Positions 37,452-46,275 of a stretch of DNA of 63,746 bases are shown piece after piece. Each line of letters starts with the position of its first letter. The stretch's first letter is position 1. Source of the DNA: Geobacteraceae bacterium (GTDB lineage: Bacteria; Desulfobacterota; Desulfuromonadia; Geobacterales; Geobacteraceae); the NCBI GenBank assembly GCA_024281055.1, contig JAMXLF010000090.1:1-63746 (forward strand), in the 5' to 3' direction. Both the position numbers and the translations under genes were made by a program. The notes under the pieces were generated by a model, which saw only the letters and a list, made by a program, of their open reading frames with translations, made no database searches and had not been told where the DNA came from.

Positions 37452-38429
37452 TTAGTTGATGGTGACCTGGAAGGTGATGGTCTTGGTCCCGGAGGCTGAC
37501 GTCAGGTCGCCGAGAGTGACCGTCACCGCGTTTGGCGTGGTGCCACCCACATCTCCCGTGTCGGCGTCCTTCACATCCGTCAGGGTGGTCCCGTTGAGGG
37601 TCAGGGTTCCGCTCTTATAGGTGATGTTGGCGGGAAGGGGGTCGGTGATCGTTACCCCCTTTGCCGTCCCGCTGCCGCTCACGCTCACTTGCAGGGTATA
37701 GGTGATAGTGGCGCCGGGGACCGGCTCGGTGCCGTTGTAGGGGTCTTTCACGGCCGACGATTTGTTGATGGTGAGGACGACGCCGTTGACCTGGTAGATG
37801 CCATTGGCCGTGCCCTGACCGTTCAGGATGGCGAGCACCACATCGACCCCGCCGGTGCCGGCGCCCGTTTTGACCTGCCCGACGGCGCCGGGGCCGAAGC
37901 TGGAGGTTGCGAGCAGCTGGCTGATGCCGGTGTTGCCGTCGGCCTGCCCTGACGGGATGTTATTGAGCACGAAGACGGTCGCGCTCTGGTCCGCGTTGAG
38001 GGGGATGGGAGCGACAACCTGGGTGTCCCCCGCATCGAATTTCCCATCGCCGTTCGTATCGACCCAGAAGGTCTGGGTCGCCGCGGTGGGGTTGAAGTTT
38101 CCGCCGGCCACCGAATCGTTGACGCCGAGGGCGAAGGTGTCGGGACCGTTCCCCGTATTGGTCACCTTGAAGGTGAGAACCTGGTTGGTGCTCGGGGAGG
38201 CAACGGCGACATTGCTGCCGTCAAGCCAGCTCACGGTCACGTTCACAATTTGGGCGACCGTGATGGTGACGGTGTTCGAAGTCGCGGTGGCGGCCTGCGT
38301 GCCGATAGTGAAATTTGCCGTCGCCTTGTCCGAGATGAGGGTGCCCGCCGCGGTCCCCTTGGCATGGGCGCCCCCGGCGCAGGCGAGCACGACTGCCACC
38401 GCGCCGAATAGACTGTAAAGTTTCTTCAT
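37452..38429 (-). CDS. Secreted DUF11-domain protein (325 residues)
   Basis: The signal peptide ends near GGAHA, followed by KGTAAGTLISDKATANFT. Two Ig-like parts follow: an N-terminal domain with a calcium-loop-like DTNGDGKFDAGD (about residues 125-136), and a C-terminal DUF11 module (NGTEPVPGATITYTLQV, ITDPLPANITYKSG) ending FQVTIN. The ATG overlaps the stop of an upstream micro-ORF (ATGA) and has its own AAGGAG. The Asp-rich loop could bind Ca2+. Confidence 0.8.
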   Translation of the reverse strand: MKKLYSLFGAVAVVLACAGGAHAKGTAAGTLISDKATANFTIGTQAATATSNTVTITVAQIVNVTVSWLDGSNVAVASPSTNQVLTFKVTNTGNGPDTFALGVNDSVAGGNFNPTAATQTFWVDTNGDGKFDAGDTQVVAPIPLNADQSATVFVLNNIPSGQADGNTGISQLLATSSFGPGAVGQVKTGAGTGGVDVVLAILNGQGTANGIYQVNGVVLTINKSSAVKDPYNGTEPVPGATITYTLQVSVSGSGTAKGVTITDPLPANITYKSGTLTLNGTTLTDVKDADTGDVGGTTPNAVTVTLGDLTSASGTKTITFQVTIN

Positions 38430-38494
38430 GGCGTTCTCCTTGATGAATGCTGACGTGGGTCTTCCTCCTTTTTGCCGTTAATGTTTGGATTCAT
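38426..38494 (-). CDS. Micro-ORF of 22 residues coupled to the DUF11 gene
   Basis: The sequence AAGGAGG-GTTT-ATG gives an excellent initiation site. The peptide starts MNPNINGKKEED and ends SSRRTP. Its TGA overlaps the ATG of the 325-residue gene (ATGA), and its own ATG overlaps the stop of the previous micro-ORF in the same way. It is hydrophilic with no signal. It may be a coupling leader rather than a functional protein. Confidence 0.45.
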   Translation of the reverse strand: MNPNINGKKEEDPRQHSSRRTP

Positions 38495-38577
38495 AAACCC
38501 TCCTTTTCTTGAATGCGAACCTCTGTTTCTCCTTTCAAACATGGGTCTCTTGGTTTTCTCCGCGTTTTTAGTGACAT
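38491..38577 (-). CDS. Micro-ORF of 28 residues upstream of the coupled pair
   Basis: TGGAGG lies eight bases before its ATG, 19 bp after the stop of the 186-residue gene. The peptide is basic, starting MSLKTRRKPRDPC, and stops in TGA overlapping the next ATG. With the following micro-ORF it fills the 167-bp gap. It is either a translational relay or a small protein; no family recognised. Confidence 0.4.
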   Translation of the reverse strand: MSLKTRRKPRDPCLKGETEVRIQEKEGL

Positions 38578-38596
38578 GTAGCTTTCCTCCATTTCG

Positions 38597-39157
38597 CTAA
38601 TTGACGATCACCTTGAATGTGACCGTGAAATCGGGGTTGTTGGTGCCGTTCGATCCATTGAACGTCCCCTTCGGGTTGACGCGCAGGTACCTGACGGCGG
38701 GCTTGTTGTAGTCGGCGCAGGTGTTGGAGTCGAGGTTCGACCAGGGAGCGGGAAGCGTCAGCGGGAATGCCGTGGCGGTGCAGAGTTGCGTGGGGTCATA
38801 CACGTCCGGAGCATTTCCCGTCTGCCCGGTGTAAAAGATAATGTTGTACCGGTCAGCGTTGCTGCCGGAGAGTTCCAGGTCGACGAGGAAGTTGAAGGAG
38901 TTGCCGGCAACGCAGAACGGCGGGGTGCCGGGGGCGGCGCTGAAAACGGGGTTGACGGTGAACTCCTTGGCGGTGCAGCCTAGGCTGGATCTGGCGCGGG
39001 TGCCGACGCAGGCCTGATCTGAAATCGCCGCCACCGGCGAACCGGTGAGGTCGACGGTCGCTCCCCAGGCCGGCGAAGAGGCCAGGAGCATAAACAGCCA
39101 CACGCCCAGGTAGCGTAATGGCGATAACGGTTTGAGATTTGAAAAAGATGTCAGCAT
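38597..39157 (-). CDS. Secreted 186-residue protein, first gene of the riboswitch-led operon
   Basis: A signal peptide ends near PAWGA (about residue 32). The mature domain contains four or more cysteines (DQACVG, SLGCTA, PPFCVAG, TQLCTA, NTCADY), so disulfides are likely. It closes with the module VRYLRVNPKGTFNGSNG followed by FTVTFKVIVN, shared with two much larger surface proteins in this window. GAGAAGGA precedes the ATG. Expression should depend on the terminator and aptamer located just upstream. Confidence 0.75.
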   Translation of the reverse strand: MLTSFSNLKPLSPLRYLGVWLFMLLASSPAWGATVDLTGSPVAAISDQACVGTRARSSLGCTAKEFTVNPVFSAAPGTPPFCVAGNSFNFLVDLELSGSNADRYNIIFYTGQTGNAPDVYDPTQLCTATAFPLTLPAPWSNLDSNTCADYNKPAVRYLRVNPKGTFNGSNGTNNPDFTVTFKVIVN

Positions 39158-39182
39158 GAATCCTTCTCAGACTGAAAAAACT

Positions 39183-39214
39183 AAAAAACCCATTTTCGAA
39201 AGCCGAAAATGGGT
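39183..39214 (-). terminator. Leader terminator before the 186-residue gene
   Basis: The minus strand reads CCCATTTTCG-gcttt-CGAAAATGGG followed by TTTTTT, ending about 26 bases before the start codon. It lies directly downstream of the aptamer, so it is the probable expression platform. Confidence 0.9.
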
Positions 39215-39353
39215 GCAACTACCCCTACCCCAGACCTGCCGGGTTACTAGGAATAATCACACTCTCTTCGGCGATTCGGCTGTCTGGAGGCTATCCCCAG
39301 ACCCGTAATTCTGCGTCGCCCGGTTTCCCAGGTTTTGCTCTTGTCGGAGAGTG
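39215..39353 (-). promoter_or_regulatory. GEMM-I-type (cGAMP/c-di-GMP) riboswitch, leader 1
   Basis: On the minus strand P1 is CACTCTC (5', at 39353) pairing with GAGAGTG (to 39260). Inside are GAGCAAAACC, a GAAA-capped CCTGG/CCGGG stem, GACGCA, ACGGGTCT and ACAGCCG...TCGCCGAAG, in GEMM-I order. The base aligned with G20 of the V. cholerae Vc2 aptamer is A (39339); A at this site is the known mark of cGAMP-preferring GEMM-Ib aptamers of Geobacter. The stretch 39215-39259, with GGGGTAGGGG and TTGCAC, links the aptamer to the terminator and is conserved in leader 2. Confidence 0.75.
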
Positions 39354-39409
39354 ACAGCGAGTTAATTTTAAATTAAAATAAATTTAAATATCCTGTGTTT
39401 TCAATAGCT

Positions 39410-39426
39410 TGCACATTGTATGCCGC
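39410..39426 (-). promoter_or_regulatory. Candidate sigma-54 promoter, leader 1
   Basis: The minus strand reads GCGGCATACAATGTGCA: GG and GC sit at the canonical -24/-12 spacing (consensus TTGGCAC-N5-TTGCW), with TGCA at -12. A start near 39399 would place the aptamer about 45 bases into the RNA. The same arrangement occurs before leader 2. Confidence 0.55.
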
Positions 39427-39786
39427 TCACGAACCAGTATCCTGATGACGAAAACATAACCTGGCGGCTCTCATTTTATGCGCAGAGCACCATCCGTACG
39501 GTAGTACCAGTCAAGGGCTAATTAAACAATGTGCCGCTTGAAGCCTGCCAATCATGGTTCTATGGGTACCTTACCCCACAAATCACTTGTAATTTGCTCT
39601 TGCGCAAAATGTAATCAGTGAAATAATGGCCCCCGGAAGATAAGAACCCGCCAATACTGCGTACAGATGTCTGATGCATTCGATCTCCGGTGACAAAATC
39701 TGTTAAGCCTGGGATGTCAGATGTTTGACATCATGGCCTCGGCTGAATCTGTTAGATTGTCGTCAACATAGCTAACATGAACCCCC
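39427..39786. other. Intergenic region without a recognised gene
   Basis: The stretch between the leader-1 promoter and the end of the 2146-residue gene holds no convincing ORF. It could contain enhancer sites for a sigma-54 activator. A GATGTCA/TGACATC inverted repeat lies near 39715-39735 but lacks a T-run. I see no clear terminator for the 2146-residue gene. Confidence 0.5.
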
Positions 39787-42700
39787 TCAGTTGATGATTA
39801 CCTTGAACGTTACAGTGAAGCTGGGATTACTGCCGGCACCGGTTGATCCCTTGAACGCCCCCTTCGGATTGATGCGCAGGTACCTGACGGCGGGATCGGT
39901 GCCGTTGGCGCCGGCAGTGGGGACATAGGAATAATCCGTTCCGTCCTTCGAGAACTGGACGTCGTCGGTCTGGCTGCTGAGCCCCCCCCAGGTGAAGGTG
40001 AGGCCGCTCGCGCCGTCGCTGAAGCCGACGGGTGTCCCCGAGACGACGAGGGCCGTATTCGCCGGAATCGGGTCGGTGATGACGATGGAATCGGCGTCCG
40101 CCGTTCCCGCTCCGAAATTGGTCACCAGGATGGTATAGAGGACTTGCGCCCCCGGGATGTTTTTCGGGGACGTCGAGCCGTTGACCGGGTCGGATACCGT
40201 CTGGGCCGTCTTTACCATGGTGATGTTCGGCAGCGGATAGACATTCAGGGTCGCCGAAGCCGATGCCGCATTGTTGCCGGCCGTGGTCTGCAGGGCACCG
40301 GCGGCGATGGTGTTGGTGGCGGGGCCGGCGGTCGAGCTGGTGACGTTGACGATGACCGTGCAGCCCCCTGACGGGATGGAGGTGCCGCTGGCCATGGTGA
40401 AGCTGCCGGCACCGGCCGTGGCCGTGACACCGCCGCAGGTGCCGGTATTGCCGGCGGTGCCTATGGTCATGCCGGTCGGAAACGTGTCGGTGAGGACACT
40501 GGTCAGTGTGATGGCGACGGCGTTGGTGTTGCCGATGGTGACCGTGAGGCTGGTGTTGCCGCCGCTTGGAAGGCTCCCCACGGCGAAGGTCTTGGTCGCC
40601 GTCGGCGGGGCGTAGATGTTCAGGGTGCCGGTAAAGGGTGCGGCCGGTCCCGAGCCGGCGTTGCTCGTCCCGATGGCGCCGGCGGCGATGGTGTTGGGGT
40701 AGGGCCCGTTGCCGGGGGCGGTGACGGTGATGATGATCGAGCAGCTCCCCCCTCCCGGGATGGTTGCGCCGGAGGCGAGCGTTACGGAGTTGGTCGTGTT
40801 GCTGGCCGATCCGCACGAGGGGGTGTTCACTGCCCCGGAGTTCGTCATGCCGGCGGGATAGGTGTCGGTGAACGCGCCGCTGGTGGTGACGGCGATGGTG
40901 TTCGGGTTGGAGATGGTTATCATCATGGAGGACGTCCCGCCGGGGAGGATAGTCGACGGAGTGAACGTCTTGGACACCGTCAGCGGCTGGAGAACGTTCA
41001 GCGTTGCCGACGCGGAGGCGGAGCCGGCACTGCTGTTCACGGTAATGTTGTTGAGGTAGCTTCCCGGAGCGGCGCTCGCGACAGTGACGGTGATCGTGCA
41101 GGTGGTGTTGGCGGCGATCGTGCCGTTGCTGAGGGAGAGCGATCCGCTCCCCGTCGTTACCGTTCCACCGCAGTTCGTCGCGGTCGGCGTGCCGGTGTTA
41201 TTCAACGGGCTCTGATAGGTGTCGGTGAAGCTTACGTTGGTGAGAATGGTGCCGTTGTTGGTGTTCTGGATTTTGATGGTCATGGTCGAGTTGACGTTGA
41301 GCCCGACCTGAGACTGATTGAAGGATTTGGTGACAGTCGGCGCGGCGACGGAGGCGACCGTCAGCTTGTCGGTGCCGCCGGACGGCGTGGCCACCGCGTT
41401 GGTGCTCGTCACGACGCTGGTCGTGTTGATGTAGGTCCCCTGGGTCGGAGCGCTCACCGATACTGACAGGTAGCAGCTGCCGTTGGCCGGGATGGTGCCG
41501 CCGGTCAGGGACAATGCATTGTTGCCGGGGCTGGCAATCTTTGCAGTTCCGCCACAGGTGTTGGTCAGCACCGACGCCGTGGTCATCTGGCCCGGGCTGG
41601 TGGGGAAAGTGTCGGTGAATGCCGCTCCGGTGATGTCCATGCTGTTCGTATTCGACAGGGTGATCTTCAGGGTCGATGTCCCGCTGGTCTCTATCTGGGA
41701 AGGAGAAAACTGTTTCGAAATCCCGGGATAGGGGAGAAGATTTACCGTCAGGCCGGCGCTTGCTGCCGTTCCGGTGAGCGCCACCGGCCCGGCGGCTGTC
41801 GGCAGGTTGGTTGTATTGGTGAGGGTGCCGGCGGTGGCGGCGGTGACGTCTACGGTGACCTGGCAGGTGGTCCCGGGCGCCAGCGAGCCGGCAATGAACC
41901 TGATGTTCGTGTCCCCGACGGCCGATGCTGCGCCGGAAGTGTTGGTGACCGTGCCGCAGCCGGTGGGGGAAAAGGTCATGACGGTATCCTGCAGGGTGAT
42001 CCCCGACGGGAAGTTGTCATCCGCATCGACGGTGGTGATGGGGGCCACGTTTCCGGAAGGGTTCTTCAGCGAGAGCGTCAGTGCCGTGCCGCCGCCCACG
42101 TAAACGCTGGAAGTGCCGAAACTCTTGGTCACGGTGGGGGGCGCATAGACGTTGAGGGTTGCGGAGGCGGCAGAGGCGTTGCTGCCGGCCACGGTCTGGA
42201 GGGCTCCTGCGGCGATGGTGTTGGTGGCGGTCCCGGCGGTCGAGCTGGTGACGTTGACGATCACCGTGCAGCCGCCGGCCGGAATACTGGTGCCGTTGGC
42301 CATCGTGAAGCTGCCGGCTGTGGCGCTGGCGGTGACGCCTGTACAGGTGCCGCTGTTGCCGGCGGTGCCGATGGTCATGCCGGCGGGGAAGCTATCGGTA
42401 AAGGCGCTGGTCAGCGTTATGGCGCCGGCATTGGTGTTGCCGATGGTGACCGTGAGGTTGGCATTGCCGCCGCTGGCCAGGTTCGGCACCGCAAAGGACT
42501 TGGTCACCGTGGGGGCGACCGGCGCTACCGTCAGAGGAGCGCTCGCTGGCGTTCCAGCCAGGGCCACCGGGCCGGCCGCGATTGGCGCATTGGTCGTGTT
42601 GGTGATATTCGCCGTGGCCGAGCTGATGACGTTCACTGCGACCTGGCAGGTGGCGCCGGGAGCGATGGTGGCTGAGGTGAACCTGATGCTGGTGTCTCCT

Positions 42701-45700
42701 GCCGCAGAAGCAGCGCCGCTGGTCTTGGTGACAGAGCCGCAGGCAGCCGGGGTAAAGCTGAAGGTGGTGTTCTGCAGGGTGAGGCCGGCCGGAAAGTTGT
42801 CGTCTACCTGGGCGGTGATGATGGCAGCCAGGTTGGCGGACGGGTTGCCCAGGGTAAGGGTCAGGATAGTGCTGCCGCCATAGGAGATGCTGGCCGGCGC
42901 GAAGCTCTTCGTTACCGTCGGCGGCGCGTAGACGTTCAAGGTGGCGGTGGCGGCCGCGGCGTTGTTGCCGGTCGATGTCTGCAGGGCGCCGGAGGCGATG
43001 GTGTTGCCGGCGGCTCCGGCGGTCGAGCTGGTGACATTGACGACGATGGTGCAGCCGCCAGCCGGGATGGAGGTGCCGTTGGCCATGGTGAATTTGTTGT
43101 CTCCGGCCGTGGCGGTGACGCCGGTGCAGGTGCCGGTGTTGCCAGCGGCGCCGATGGTCATGCCGGCCGGGAAGGTGTCGGTGAAGTTGCTGGTCAGCGT
43201 TATGGCGCTGGCGTTGGTGTTGCTGATGCTGACCGTCAGGTTGGTGTTGCCGCCGCTGGCGATATTGGTGGCGGCAAAGGTTTTGGTGACCGTGGGGGCC
43301 TGGGTGCTGTCCAGGGTGGCCGAGGCGGCTGTCCCGGTGAGGGCGACCCCTCCGGTTGCCGTCGTTGCCGTCGGCGCATTAGTGGTATTGGTGAAGATGT
43401 TGGCGGAGGAAACGGTGATGTTCATCTGCACCTGGCAGGAGGAGCCGGGGGTTTGGGACGTATCGGTGAAACGGACGTTGTTGTCCCCGGCGGCCGAGCC
43501 CCCGCCGGAGATCTTGGTGACCGCGCCGCAGCCGGCAGGGGTATAGGTAAAGGTGGTATTCTTGAGGGTCATGCCGGTGGGGAAGGTGTCAGTCACCCTC
43601 ACGGTCGAAAGGTTGCCCGGGTTGGTGGATGGATTGGCCAGGGTCAGGGTCAGGATGCTCGTGCCGCCGACCCCGATGCTGGCGGGGGAGAAGCTTTTGG
43701 TCACCGTGGGCGGGGTGTAGACATTCAGGGTGGCGTTGGCGCCGCTGGGATCGAGGCCGCCGGACTGGGCGCTGAACTGGGCGCTGTTGTTGACGTAGGC
43801 GCCCTCGGTGTTCCCCTGCACGGTGGCGGTAAATGTACAGGTGGTGCGGCCTGAGGTGATGGCACCGTTTGTGAGCGTGACGCTGGAGGGGGTGAAAGAG
43901 GGGGTGCCGCTGCAGCCGGTGCCGGTCACGGCGCCGACCCCGGTCACGGTGAGGCTGGCCGGGAAGGTGTCGGTGAAGCCGAGGTTGCTCTGGGCCGGGG
44001 TGCCCGTGCCGTTGGTGATGGTGAAGGTCAGGGTGCTGGTTGCGCCGGTGGCGATGGTGGAGGCCGAGTACGCCTTGGTGAGATTGGCGTGGTTGTAGAC
44101 TGTCAGGCCGGCCGAGACCGCCGCGGCATTGTTGCCCGCCGACGTCTTCAGGGCGCCGGCGGCGATGGTGTTGGTGCCGGTTGCCGTGGCGGTGACGTTT
44201 ACGACAATGGTGCAGTTGCTGTTGGCAGGGATGACAGAGCCGCTGGCCATGGTGAACTTGTTGTCCCCGGCAGTGGCGGTGACGCCAGGGCAGGTGCCGG
44301 TATTGCCGGCCGCGCCGTTGACGGTCATGCCGGCCGGGAAGGTATCGGTGAAAGCGCTGGTGAGGGTGATGGGGGTCGCGTTGGGGTTGGTCAAGGTCAC
44401 CGTCATGTTCGTGGTGTCCCCGCTCGCGATGGAGCTGGCGGCAAAGCTCTTGGTCACGGTCGGCGCCGCCTGCACGATGAGGGCTGCGCTGGCGGCGGCC
44501 GCGTTGCTGCCAATGTTCGCGGTGGTGACCGCATTGGCGGCGAGGGTGTTGGTGTAGGTGGCGGCGGTGGCGCTTTGGACGTTGGTCGCTATGGTGCAGC
44601 TGCCGTTGGCCGGGATGGTGCCGCCGGTAAACGTGAGCTTGGCCGGGGTGCCGTTGGTCGGCGTCAGGGTGCCGCCGCAGACCGTGGTGGCGGTCGTGGA
44701 TGCATTGACCAGGTTGGCCGGAAAGGTATCGGTGAAGGCGACCCCGGTGGCGGCAGTATTGTTGGGGTTGGTCAGGGTGATGGTAAGCGCCGAGTTGGTG
44801 TTTGCGGGAACGGTCGTGGGTGAAAAGCTCTTGCTCACCGTCGGGAGACCATAGGCGTTGATGGTGGAGGTGGCGCTGTTGTTGGCGGGGTTGAAGTCGA
44901 TGACCGAGCCCGGAATCGTCAGACTGGCGGTATTGCCGAGGAGGTTCCCGGCCGGCATGGAGTTCAGGGTGGCGTTGACCGTGTAGGTCACGGCCCCGTA
45001 CCTCGGGAGGTTCGCGGTCGTGTTGAGGTTTCCGGAGCCCGAGGTGGCCCCGCAGGAGGTCCCCGCCGGGGACCCCGCGACGACGGCGCATTGCCAGGAG
45101 CCGGGAGTTATGTTCGTCGGGAAGGTGTCGGTGATGCCGACGCCGGTGGCGGGAATATTGTTCGGGCCGTAGTTGCGGGCGGTGATGAGGTACTGGAAGG
45201 AGTTGCCGACGATGGCGCTCGTGATGGCAGGGGTGGTGGTGCCGGTCGCCACCGGGGTCTTGGTGATGCCGAGGTCGATGGCGGTGCTGGTGTTGAGGCT
45301 GGTGATCAGGAGGTTCCGGATCTCGTGGTAGTTGGTGCTGCCGCCAGTGCTGCCGCCGAAGCCGACCATCAGCTGCTGCGACGAGGAGATCGCCGTCGGG
45401 AGCGCCTGGTTGGTGAACATCGGTGTGGGTGACGTGTTGTAGCCGAACTGGACCCAGGCGCTGACGGTCGGGTTGGGGGCCGGCGTGATCTCGATGATGA
45501 CCTTTCGGTAGTTGGCGCTCAACTGGTCGGGGCGGGTGCCGCTGTTGATCCAGAGTGAGCCGTTGTTGCCCGAGGTGGCAATCCAGGGATAGGAGGTGGT
45601 GTCCCCTGTGCCGCCGATGGCGCCGTTGCCGAAGCCGTTCACGGGGCCCCGGAGCGCCAGCGCATTCGGCCGGGAGCCAGGGCCGAGATACCTCCCCTCG

Positions 45701-46227
45701 GTGGGGTTGCTGTAGTTGCCGTATTCGTCGACGCCGATCCCGACGTAGCCGCCGCTGACTCCCGGCGCCGTGGTGTCTCCCCCCTGGGCCGTATTTTTCT
45801 GGGCGTAGCCGAGGGAGCCGCCGAAGGCGCCGATGTTGAAGGGGGAGACTCCGGCATCGAACAGGAAGACGCTGATCCCGTCGGCGCCGTTTCCCCCCCA
45901 GGCGGCGTAGTCGAACTGGATCAGGACCCCGGCGCTCAGGTCGAAGGTAGTGGTGTTGTAGGCAAAACCGGTCTGTTGGCCGGAATTGTTGGTGATGCGG
46001 AGCCACCCCGATCCGACGGGATCGGTGCCGTTGCTGGCGGTAAGGACGGCCGAGTTGGGGTTGCCGCCGAGGACCCACCCGCTGGCGTTAGCGTCGGTCA
46101 TCGGCGCATTGACGATGATGTAGCCATGGGCCGCACCGGCGCAGACGAGCCAGAGCACCACGAAAATCAGGCTGGCCAAGGTGCTCCCTGCCCTGCAAAA
46201 CTTTTGCCCTTTCGTAGTGCAAGCCAT
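39787..46227 (-). CDS. Giant lectin-like plus 14-repeat DUF11 surface protein (2146 residues)
   Basis: A signal peptide ends near AAHG. Residues about 36-310 resemble an L-type lectin domain (ADGISVFLFD, GGSLGYAQK, YVGIGVDEYGNY). About 14 DUF11/TIGR01451-like modules of ~115-130 residues follow, each with a (P)TVTKSF start, LTxTLxNPN, FTDTFPAGM and GCTIxVNVTSSTAG. The last module ends with VRYLRINPKGAFKGSTG and FTVTFKVIIN. The module DNA is highly repetitive, so copy number may vary between strains or be mis-assembled. It is likely a cell-surface fibre or adhesin recognising glycans. The start codon lies only 16 bp after the riboswitch terminator. Confidence 0.82.
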   Translation of the reverse strand: MACTTKGQKFCRAGSTLASLIFVVLWLVCAGAAHGYIIVNAPMTDANASGWVLGGNPNSAVLTASNGTDPVGSGWLRITNNSGQQTGFAYNTTTFDLSAGVLIQFDYAAWGGNGADGISVFLFDAGVSPFNIGAFGGSLGYAQKNTAQGGDTTAPGVSGGYVGIGVDEYGNYSNPTEGRYLGPGSRPNALALRGPVNGFGNGAIGGTGDTTSYPWIATSGNNGSLWINSGTRPDQLSANYRKVIIEITPAPNPTVSAWVQFGYNTSPTPMFTNQALPTAISSSQQLMVGFGGSTGGSTNYHEIRNLLITSLNTSTAIDLGITKTPVATGTTTPAITSAIVGNSFQYLITARNYGPNNIPATGVGITDTFPTNITPGSWQCAVVAGSPAGTSCGATSGSGNLNTTANLPRYGAVTYTVNATLNSMPAGNLLGNTASLTIPGSVIDFNPANNSATSTINAYGLPTVSKSFSPTTVPANTNSALTITLTNPNNTAATGVAFTDTFPANLVNASTTATTVCGGTLTPTNGTPAKLTFTGGTIPANGSCTIATNVQSATAATYTNTLAANAVTTANIGSNAAAASAALIVQAAPTVTKSFAASSIASGDTTNMTVTLTNPNATPITLTSAFTDTFPAGMTVNGAAGNTGTCPGVTATAGDNKFTMASGSVIPANSNCTIVVNVTATATGTNTIAAGALKTSAGNNAAAVSAGLTVYNHANLTKAYSASTIATGATSTLTFTITNGTGTPAQSNLGFTDTFPASLTVTGVGAVTGTGCSGTPSFTPSSVTLTNGAITSGRTTCTFTATVQGNTEGAYVNNSAQFSAQSGGLDPSGANATLNVYTPPTVTKSFSPASIGVGGTSILTLTLANPSTNPGNLSTVRVTDTFPTGMTLKNTTFTYTPAGCGAVTKISGGGSAAGDNNVRFTDTSQTPGSSCQVQMNITVSSANIFTNTTNAPTATTATGGVALTGTAASATLDSTQAPTVTKTFAATNIASGGNTNLTVSISNTNASAITLTSNFTDTFPAGMTIGAAGNTGTCTGVTATAGDNKFTMANGTSIPAGGCTIVVNVTSSTAGAAGNTIASGALQTSTGNNAAAATATLNVYAPPTVTKSFAPASISYGGSTILTLTLGNPSANLAAIITAQVDDNFPAGLTLQNTTFSFTPAACGSVTKTSGAASAAGDTSIRFTSATIAPGATCQVAVNVISSATANITNTTNAPIAAGPVALAGTPASAPLTVAPVAPTVTKSFAVPNLASGGNANLTVTIGNTNAGAITLTSAFTDSFPAGMTIGTAGNSGTCTGVTASATAGSFTMANGTSIPAGGCTVIVNVTSSTAGTATNTIAAGALQTVAGSNASAASATLNVYAPPTVTKSFGTSSVYVGGGTALTLSLKNPSGNVAPITTVDADDNFPSGITLQDTVMTFSPTGCGTVTNTSGAASAVGDTNIRFIAGSLAPGTTCQVTVDVTAATAGTLTNTTNLPTAAGPVALTGTAASAGLTVNLLPYPGISKQFSPSQIETSGTSTLKITLSNTNSMDITGAAFTDTFPTSPGQMTTASVLTNTCGGTAKIASPGNNALSLTGGTIPANGSCYLSVSVSAPTQGTYINTTSVVTSTNAVATPSGGTDKLTVASVAAPTVTKSFNQSQVGLNVNSTMTIKIQNTNNGTILTNVSFTDTYQSPLNNTGTPTATNCGGTVTTGSGSLSLSNGTIAANTTCTITVTVASAAPGSYLNNITVNSSAGSASASATLNVLQPLTVSKTFTPSTILPGGTSSMMITISNPNTIAVTTSGAFTDTYPAGMTNSGAVNTPSCGSASNTTNSVTLASGATIPGGGSCSIIITVTAPGNGPYPNTIAAGAIGTSNAGSGPAAPFTGTLNIYAPPTATKTFAVGSLPSGGNTSLTVTIGNTNAVAITLTSVLTDTFPTGMTIGTAGNTGTCGGVTATAGAGSFTMASGTSIPSGGCTVIVNVTSSTAGPATNTIAAGALQTTAGNNAASASATLNVYPLPNITMVKTAQTVSDPVNGSTSPKNIPGAQVLYTILVTNFGAGTADADSIVITDPIPANTALVVSGTPVGFSDGASGLTFTWGGLSSQTDDVQFSKDGTDYSYVPTAGANGTDPAVRYLRINPKGAFKGSTGAGSNPSFTVTFKVIIN

Positions 46228-46242
46228 TCAATCCCTCACAAA

Positions 46243-46275
46243 CAAAAAATCCCATTTTCAAAAGCCGAAAATGAG
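46243..46275 (-). terminator. Leader terminator before the 2146-residue gene
   Basis: The minus strand reads CATTTTC-ggctttt-GAAAATG then GGATTTTTT, ending 16 bases before the start codon. It is close in sequence to the terminator of leader 1. Confidence 0.85.

Noticed and set aside
39715-39735. GATGTCA/TGACATC inverted repeat downstream of the 2146-residue gene
   Set aside because: Short stem with no T-run; not convincing as a terminator and no clear operator role.
39787-45300. Periodic repeats that might suggest a CRISPR array
   Set aside because: The period is over 300 bp, lies inside an open reading frame and matches protein modules. No spacer-repeat pattern and no cas genes.
43589-46078. 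Second long minus-strand frame inside the 2146-residue gene
   Set aside because: Arg/His/Gln-rich shifted-frame product of the repetitive gene; no signal peptide or domain.
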